Positions 5,915 through 7,231 of a DNA stretch of 7,231 nt are shown one piece after another (the stretch's first letter is position 1; the number at the start of each line of letters is the position of its first letter). The notes below the pieces were generated by a model. That model had not been told where the DNA came from. It did not search any database and worked only from the letters and a program-made list of their open reading frames with translations. The translations under genes were made by a program, and so were the position numbers. Origin of the DNA: Rikenellaceae bacterium (GTDB taxonomy: Bacteria; Bacteroidota; Bacteroidia; Bacteroidales; UBA932); assembly GCA_003513895.1 (NCBI GenBank), contig DOSU01000159.1, positions 1 to 7,231 on the forward strand, given 5' to 3'.

Positions 5915-6749
5915 TAAGAAGAGAGGCCATTTCACAAGCGGCCTCTTTTGCTTTTTCGGCAGCAATTTCATCGAAATCTTTGCCGTTTCCGGCAAAAATT
6001 ATATTTCTCGACATGTTTACAATAAGGCCGCAACGACTATTCATACCATGTCGCACAACCTCTTCGATTGTACCGCCCTGTGCTCCTACGCCGGGAACCA
6101 GAAGAAAATGATCCGGACAGTAATCGCGAATTTCGCTGAGTCTCTCCGGTCGTGTTGCACCAACTACAAACATCGTATTGTCCGTGTTTCCCCACTCCAT
6201 TGCTGTTTCGATAACATTGCGATATAGGGGATGACTCTTGTAAGAAGCGCCGGTATTGTCAGAAACCAAATCCCTCATCTCAAAATCGGTTGCCGATGTA
6301 TTGGATGTAAGAGCAAGAATAATTGCCCATTTATCTTTATACTTTAGAAAAGGTTCTGCCGAATCCCTTCCCATATAGGGAGAGAGTGTGACTGCATCAA
6401 AATCCATCCTTTCAAAGAATGCTTTGGCATAGCGATTTGCAGTGTTGCCAATGTCTCCACGCTTAGCGTCGGCTATAATAAAAATCGAGGAGTCTTTTTT
6501 TCGGATATATTCGACAGTTTTTTCAAGCTGCTCCCACCCTTTTGCTCCTTCTGCTTCATAAAATGCAAGGTTTGGCTTGAACGCAATAGCATATTCTGCC
6601 GTTGCATCAATTATTGCCCTGTTAAAATTAAATATAGGGTGATGAGAAGAGGAGAGATGCGACGGTAAGAGTGAAGAATCGGAATCAAGCCCAACACAAA
6701 GAAAACTGTGCTTTTTAAGAATGTTCCCGTATAACTCTTTGCTGTTCAT
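5904..6749 (-). CDS. pyrF: Orotidine 5'-phosphate decarboxylase, type 2
   Basis: Last step of UMP synthesis: decarboxylates OMP to UMP in the cytosol. The 281-residue length and motif spacing fit the longer type-2 subfamily (about 270-280 residues) rather than E. coli PyrF (245). Visible motifs are LCVGLDSD (17-24, with the early conserved Asp22), AFKPN (56-60, Lys58), the signature ADAKRGDIGNTA (93-104) carrying the catalytic charged network Asp94, Lys96 and Asp99, TLSPYMG (121-127), VVGATRPE (195-202) and the phosphate-gripper region LVPGVGAQGG (217-226), with Arg248 near the C-terminus. The ATG at 6749 is a single base after the prfA stop (TAATATG), so translation is probably coupled and the two genes share a transcript. 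Its last ~12 codons also hold the plus-strand terminator hairpin, and its stop lies in a small tandem duplication. Confidence 0.96.
   Translation of the reverse strand: MNSKELYGNILKKHSFLCVGLDSDSSLLPSHLSSSHHPIFNFNRAIIDATAEYAIAFKPNLAFYEAEGAKGWEQLEKTVEYIRKKDSSIFIIADAKRGDIGNTANRYAKAFFERMDFDAVTLSPYMGRDSAEPFLKYKDKWAIILALTSNTSATDFEMRDLVSDNTGASYKSHPLYRNVIETAMEWGNTDNTMFVVGATRPERLSEIRDYCPDHFLLVPGVGAQGGTIEEVVRHGMNSRCGLIVNMSRNIIFAGNGKDFDEIAAEKAKEAACEMASLLNSK
5919..5957 (+). terminator. Intrinsic terminator of the rsfS-ftsH-cdsA-psd operon, inside pyrF
   Basis: AGAGGCC (5922-5928) pairs perfectly with GGCCTCT (5940-5946) around an 11-nt loop. A G-T wobble and two A-T pairs extend the stem to about 10 bp, and on the plus strand the tract TTTTGCTTTTT follows. 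This fits a rho-independent terminator 46-73 bp after the psd stop. The hairpin lies wholly within the last codons of the convergent gene pyrF. On the minus strand the hairpin is followed by TCTTCTTAACTCG, a poor U-tract, so termination of pyrF there is less certain. Confidence 0.55.
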
Positions 6750-6750
6750 A

Positions 6751-7231
6751 TTATTCCCCTGCAGCTTTTAGTCTTTCTGAGTTTTCGGCTATTTGTAACA
6801 GATCAATTGCCTCCTGAATAGCTCCGTCCATAAAAACCGGAAGGTTGTACATCGTATAATTTATTCGGTGATCTGTCACCCTCGACTGGGGGTAATTGTA
6901 TGTACGGATTTTTGCAGAACGGTCTCCGGTAGATACCATTGTTTTCCTTTTTGCAGAAATCTCATTCAGATACTTCTCATACTCCAGGTTATAAAGGCGT
7001 GTTCTAAGTTCTGCCAGTGCTTTTTCGTAGTTCTTGATCTGAGATTTTTCATCCTGGCACTGAACAACAATCCCGGTAGGTACGTGAGTAAGCCGGATTG
7101 CAGAATATGTTGTATTTACAGATTGACCACCCGGTCCCGAAGAGCAAAAAGTGTCCTTCCTGACATCACTTATGTTTAGTTCTATATCAAATTCATCCGC
7201 CTCCGGCAAAACGGCAATAGAAGCCGCAGAA
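6751..7231 (-). CDS. prfA: Peptide chain release factor 1 (RF1), C-terminal part
   Basis: The last ~159 codons of RF1, which reads UAA and UAG stop codons and triggers peptidyl-tRNA hydrolysis on the ribosome. The frame is open to the window edge (SAASIAVLPEADEFD), so the start is outside. The fragment covers the end of domain 2 and domain 3: the catalytic motif SSGPGGQSVNTT, with the universal GGQ at 7131-7123 (its Gln is the usual PrmC methylation site), AIRLTHVPTGIVVQCQDEKS, the helical LAELRTRLY region, and RVTDHRINYTMYNLPVFMDG near the end. The TDHRIN form of this late block identifies RF1 rather than RF2 (which has a TG-type DLRT block there). The codon-reading PxT tripeptide would be upstream and cannot be seen. 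RF1 is usually about 360 residues. The next gene, pyrF, starts 1 bp after the TAA stop. Confidence 0.95.
   Translation of the reverse strand, partial: SAASIAVLPEADEFDIELNISDVRKDTFCSSGPGGQSVNTTYSAIRLTHVPTGIVVQCQDEKSQIKNYEKALAELRTRLYNLEYEKYLNEISAKRKTMVSTGDRSAKIRTYNYPQSRVTDHRINYTMYNLPVFMDGAIQEAIDLLQIAENSERLKAAGE

Noticed and set aside
6868..7179. 103-codon plus-strand frame with several Cys opposite prfA
   Set aside because: It is antisense to the RF1 GGQ domain; the Cys residues come from reading the RF1 codons backward.
1..7231. Undescribed defence or mobile system, tRNA, rRNA or riboswitch
   Set aside because: Every gene belongs to a known housekeeping family, gaps are all under 80 bp, and I saw no tRNA-like cloverleaf, transposase, integrase or riboswitch core.

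Overview
The window is an ordinary chromosomal housekeeping segment from a member of the Bacteroidota, most likely Bacteroidales. Three things point there. The first is the gene order birA (divergent) / rsfS-ftsH-cdsA-psd followed by a convergent prfA-pyrF pair, which I know from that phylum. The second is the AT-rich sequence with almost no Shine-Dalgarno-like motifs before the starts. The third is the protein types: a short-form phosphatidylserine decarboxylase, a long type-2 OMP decarboxylase and a BirA without a DNA-binding domain. I cannot name a genus.

Layout: (1) 1-967, plus strand: the 3' end of an aminoacyl-histidine dipeptidase (pepD), then ribulose-phosphate 3-epimerase (rpe) after a 6 bp gap. 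(2) 975-1715, minus strand: biotin-protein ligase (birA), convergent with rpe across 7 bp. (3) 1716-1794: a 79 bp divergent intergenic region with TATAAT-like boxes on both strands. (4) 1795-5873, plus strand: a tightly packed probable operon, rsfS (ribosome silencing factor), ftsH (membrane AAA+ zinc protease), cdsA (CDP-diacylglycerol synthase) and psd (phosphatidylserine decarboxylase), with gaps of 8, -4 and 7 bp. (5) 5874-5903: a short convergent spacer with a 20 bp imperfect tandem duplication; the likely terminator for the plus-strand operon lies inside the 3' end of pyrF. (6) 5904-7231, minus strand: prfA (release factor 1, cut by the window end) followed after 1 bp by pyrF (OMP decarboxylase).

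Together the genes serve central metabolism (pentose phosphates, pyrimidines, biotin loading, dipeptide turnover), translation control (RsfS, RF1), membrane protein quality control (FtsH) and phospholipid synthesis (CdsA, Psd). CdsA makes the CDP-diacylglycerol from which phosphatidylserine is formed and Psd decarboxylates that lipid; the intermediate enzyme PssA is not in the window.

I found no defence system, mobile element, CRISPR array, RNA gene or clearly new system. The most unusual item is a Lys/Glu-rich repetitive N-terminal extension of about 56 residues on RsfS, which begins at a GTG codon. Smaller points are the terminator embedded in pyrF, the tandem duplication at the pyrF 3' end, an acidic C-terminal tail on Psd and the His-to-Trp position in Psd.
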